Of a DNA stretch of 7,260 bases, positions 5,726 to 7,260 are shown piece after piece. The DNA is from Desulfobacula sp. (GTDB lineage Bacteria > Desulfobacterota > Desulfobacteria > Desulfobacterales > Desulfobacteraceae). The DNA lies in the NCBI GenBank assembly GCA_023139225.1, contig JAGLNZ010000464.1, forward strand, positions 1 through 7,260, in the 5' to 3' direction. Within the stretch, counting starts at the first letter, position 1. Every line of letters starts with the position of its first letter. A program made the translations under genes and the position numbers. The notes below the pieces were generated by a model. The model had not been told where the DNA came from and ran no database searches. It saw only the letters and a program-made list of their open reading frames with translations.

Positions 5726-7260
5726 ATGACGTTTTCAATTATAGATTCCATTGGCAATACCCCCATTGTTGAGATAAAAAAGATGAGTTTTGTAAAAGGG
5801 GTTAAAATTTTTGCCAAGCTTGAATATATGAATCCCGGCGGCTCTGTGAAAGACCGGGCAGCCCTGTATATGATCAACGAAGCAGAAAAGACCGGCGAAT
5901 TGACCAAAGATAAAATCGTTATCGAAGCAACCAGTGGAAATACAGGGATAGGACTTGCCATGATTTGTGCGGTCAAAGGCTATAAAATTGCCCTTACCAT
6001 GGCGGAAAATGCAAGTGTCGAACGAAAGAGAATCCTGCGCGCAAGAGGTGCCCAGATCATTTTAACCCCCAGGCATTTGGGATCTGATGGTGCCATTGAA
6101 GAGGCATACAGGCTTGCAAGAGAAAACCCGGATAAATATTTTCTTTGTGATCAGTATAATAATGAAGCCAATTGGAAAGCCCATTATTATACAACGGGAC
6201 CTGAAATTATTGAGCAGACCCATGGCAAAGTTTCTTGTGTTGTAGCAACCATTGGGACAAGTGGAACGCTCATGGGGCTTTCCAGAAGATTAAAAGAGCA
6301 TAACAAGGATATCCGAATTGTATGCGCAGAACCGTATCTCGGGCATAAGATCCAGGGTCTGAAGAATATGAAGGAATCTTACACGCCTGAGATCATGGAG
6401 AAGAGCCGTCTTGATGAAAAGATTAATATTGATGATGACACGGCTTTTAATACTGCCCGCAGCTTAGCCGTAAAAGAAGGACTGTTTGTGGGAATGAGCA
6501 GCGGCGCGGCTATGGCTGCTGCCATTGAACAGGCCAAAAGGATTAAAAAAGGCGTTATCGTGGTTATCTTCCCGGACGGTGGTGAACGGTATCTGTCCAC
6601 CAGCCTTTTTGCAGTAGAAAAACATATTGCCCTGTCACTTTTTAATACAGGCTCAAAATCCAAGATGCCGCTTGAGCCGCTTGAAAAGGACAAAGTATCT
6701 GTCTATACCTGCGGGCCGACTGTTCACAAAAGACTAAATATAGGCCAGTTCAGAAGATATGCATTTACAGATTTGCTCGTAAGATATATTGAGTACCATA
6801 ACATTGCCGTCAATCATGTGGTCAATATCACTGATTATGATGACAAGACCATCAAGGGGTCACAGAATGCCGGCATGTCACTTTCCAAGTTTACACAAAT
6901 CCACATTGATTTTTTTAAGAATGATCTTGCAAAATTGAATATCAGACAGGCAGATGCATATCCAAAAGTGTCAGACCATTTTGATGAAATGATTGATGTG
7001 GCAAAACAGCTGCAATCAAAACAGCATGCCTATGAAAAACTGCATTCTCTTTATTTTGATATTGGAAGCCTGCCGGAATATGGTGATTTTGCGAGTATCA
7101 ATCTTGATAAGATAAAAATAGGTGCAACCGTGGACCTTGACGAGTATGAGAAGCGGAACCCAAAGGATTTTACATTGCTAAAACGGGTTCGCCTTTCAGA
7201 ACTTAAAATAGGTGTGGGGATTAAGACCCGGTGGGGCAATGTACGTCCCTCTCTTCATTT
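5726..7260 (+). CDS. cysK-cysS: cysteine synthase-cysteinyl-tRNA synthetase fusion protein (3' end outside window)
   Basis: One uninterrupted frame of 511 visible codons encodes two enzymes. Residues 1-300 are a fold-type II PLP cysteine synthase that would make cysteine from an activated serine and sulfide: NPGGSVKDR with Schiff-base Lys42, substrate loop EATSGNTG (67-74, Asn72), phosphate-cradle GTSGT (177-181), FVGMSSGAA with Ser258 near the pyridine nitrogen, and the family end PDGGERYLST (283-292). From about 301 a class I CysRS begins with its normal N-terminus (LFNTGSKSK), then CGPTV with zinc ligand Cys329, NIGQ (338-341) in the place of HIGH, NITDYDDKTIK, RNPKDFTLLK and RWGNVRPSLH at the window edge. 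The ATG at 5726 is forced: an in-frame stop lies at 5720-5722. No stop or good internal start separates the domains. The KMSKS loop and remaining zinc ligands lie outside the window. The two domain identities are secure; tRNA charging by the second half is not proven. Confidence 0.95.
   Translation, partial: MTFSIIDSIGNTPIVEIKKMSFVKGVKIFAKLEYMNPGGSVKDRAALYMINEAEKTGELTKDKIVIEATSGNTGIGLAMICAVKGYKIALTMAENASVERKRILRARGAQIILTPRHLGSDGAIEEAYRLARENPDKYFLCDQYNNEANWKAHYYTTGPEIIEQTHGKVSCVVATIGTSGTLMGLSRRLKEHNKDIRIVCAEPYLGHKIQGLKNMKESYTPEIMEKSRLDEKINIDDDTAFNTARSLAVKEGLFVGMSSGAAMAAAIEQAKRIKKGVIVVIFPDGGERYLSTSLFAVEKHIALSLFNTGSKSKMPLEPLEKDKVSVYTCGPTVHKRLNIGQFRRYAFTDLLVRYIEYHNIAVNHVVNITDYDDKTIKGSQNAGMSLSKFTQIHIDFFKNDLAKLNIRQADAYPKVSDHFDEMIDVAKQLQSKQHAYEKLHSLYFDIGSLPEYGDFASINLDKIKIGATVDLDEYEKRNPKDFTLLKRVRLSELKIGVGIKTRWGNVRPSLH

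Noticed and set aside
6665..6667. Internal ATG (Met314) as a separate start for a standalone CysRS
   Set aside because: No ribosome site precedes it, and conserved CysRS N-terminal residues lie upstream of it in the same frame.
5665..6693. Minus-strand open frames at 5665-5976 and 6379-6693
   Set aside because: They lie opposite the highly conserved cysteine synthase domain and carry no ribosome site or domain.

Overview
The window looks like chromosomal DNA of an AT-rich, Gram-negative, anaerobe-like deltaproteobacterium. A sulfate reducer of the Desulfobacterales type is my best guess. The evidence is an outer-membrane LPS-assembly gene (lptD), a holB-ricT-metG cluster of the kind seen in Firmicutes and deltaproteobacteria, a Thermus-type single-zinc-knuckle MetRS, and a cysteine synthase gene built into a cysteinyl-tRNA synthetase gene. 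The lineage is inferred from protein style and gene order, not from a marker gene.

Layout. The left three quarters (1-5604) is transcribed leftwards. In transcription order it holds lptD (LPS transport to the outer membrane), a NusG-paralog antitermination factor that overlaps lptD by 4 bp, a small HU/IHF-type DNA-binding protein with its own good promoter (2828-2856), holB (DNA polymerase III delta prime), ricT (PSP1-domain iron-sulfur protein, overlapping holB by 8 bp) and the 5' part of metG, which runs off the left edge. Gaps are 0-17 bp except for the promoter gap before the HU gene. No convincing terminator was seen, so lptD-nusG-like may read into the HU-holB-ricT-metG operon. The intergenic region at 5605-5725 is divergent and holds a 19-bp dyad made of two facing -10-like arms. 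To its right, one open reading frame runs rightwards from 5726 past the end of the window.

The most notable object is that rightward gene. It is a single uninterrupted frame encoding a complete PLP-dependent cysteine synthase (about 300 residues) joined almost without linker to a class I cysteinyl-tRNA synthetase domain. The architecture suggests that cysteine made from an activated serine and sulfide could be handed directly to an aminoacylating or other cysteine-activating domain. The synthetase half departs from the canonical family at two visible sites: the HIGH motif reads NIGQ, and the Trp of the WHIEC motif is Leu. Whether it charges tRNA-Cys is therefore a real question. No RNA genes, IS elements, CRISPR arrays or long repeats were seen.
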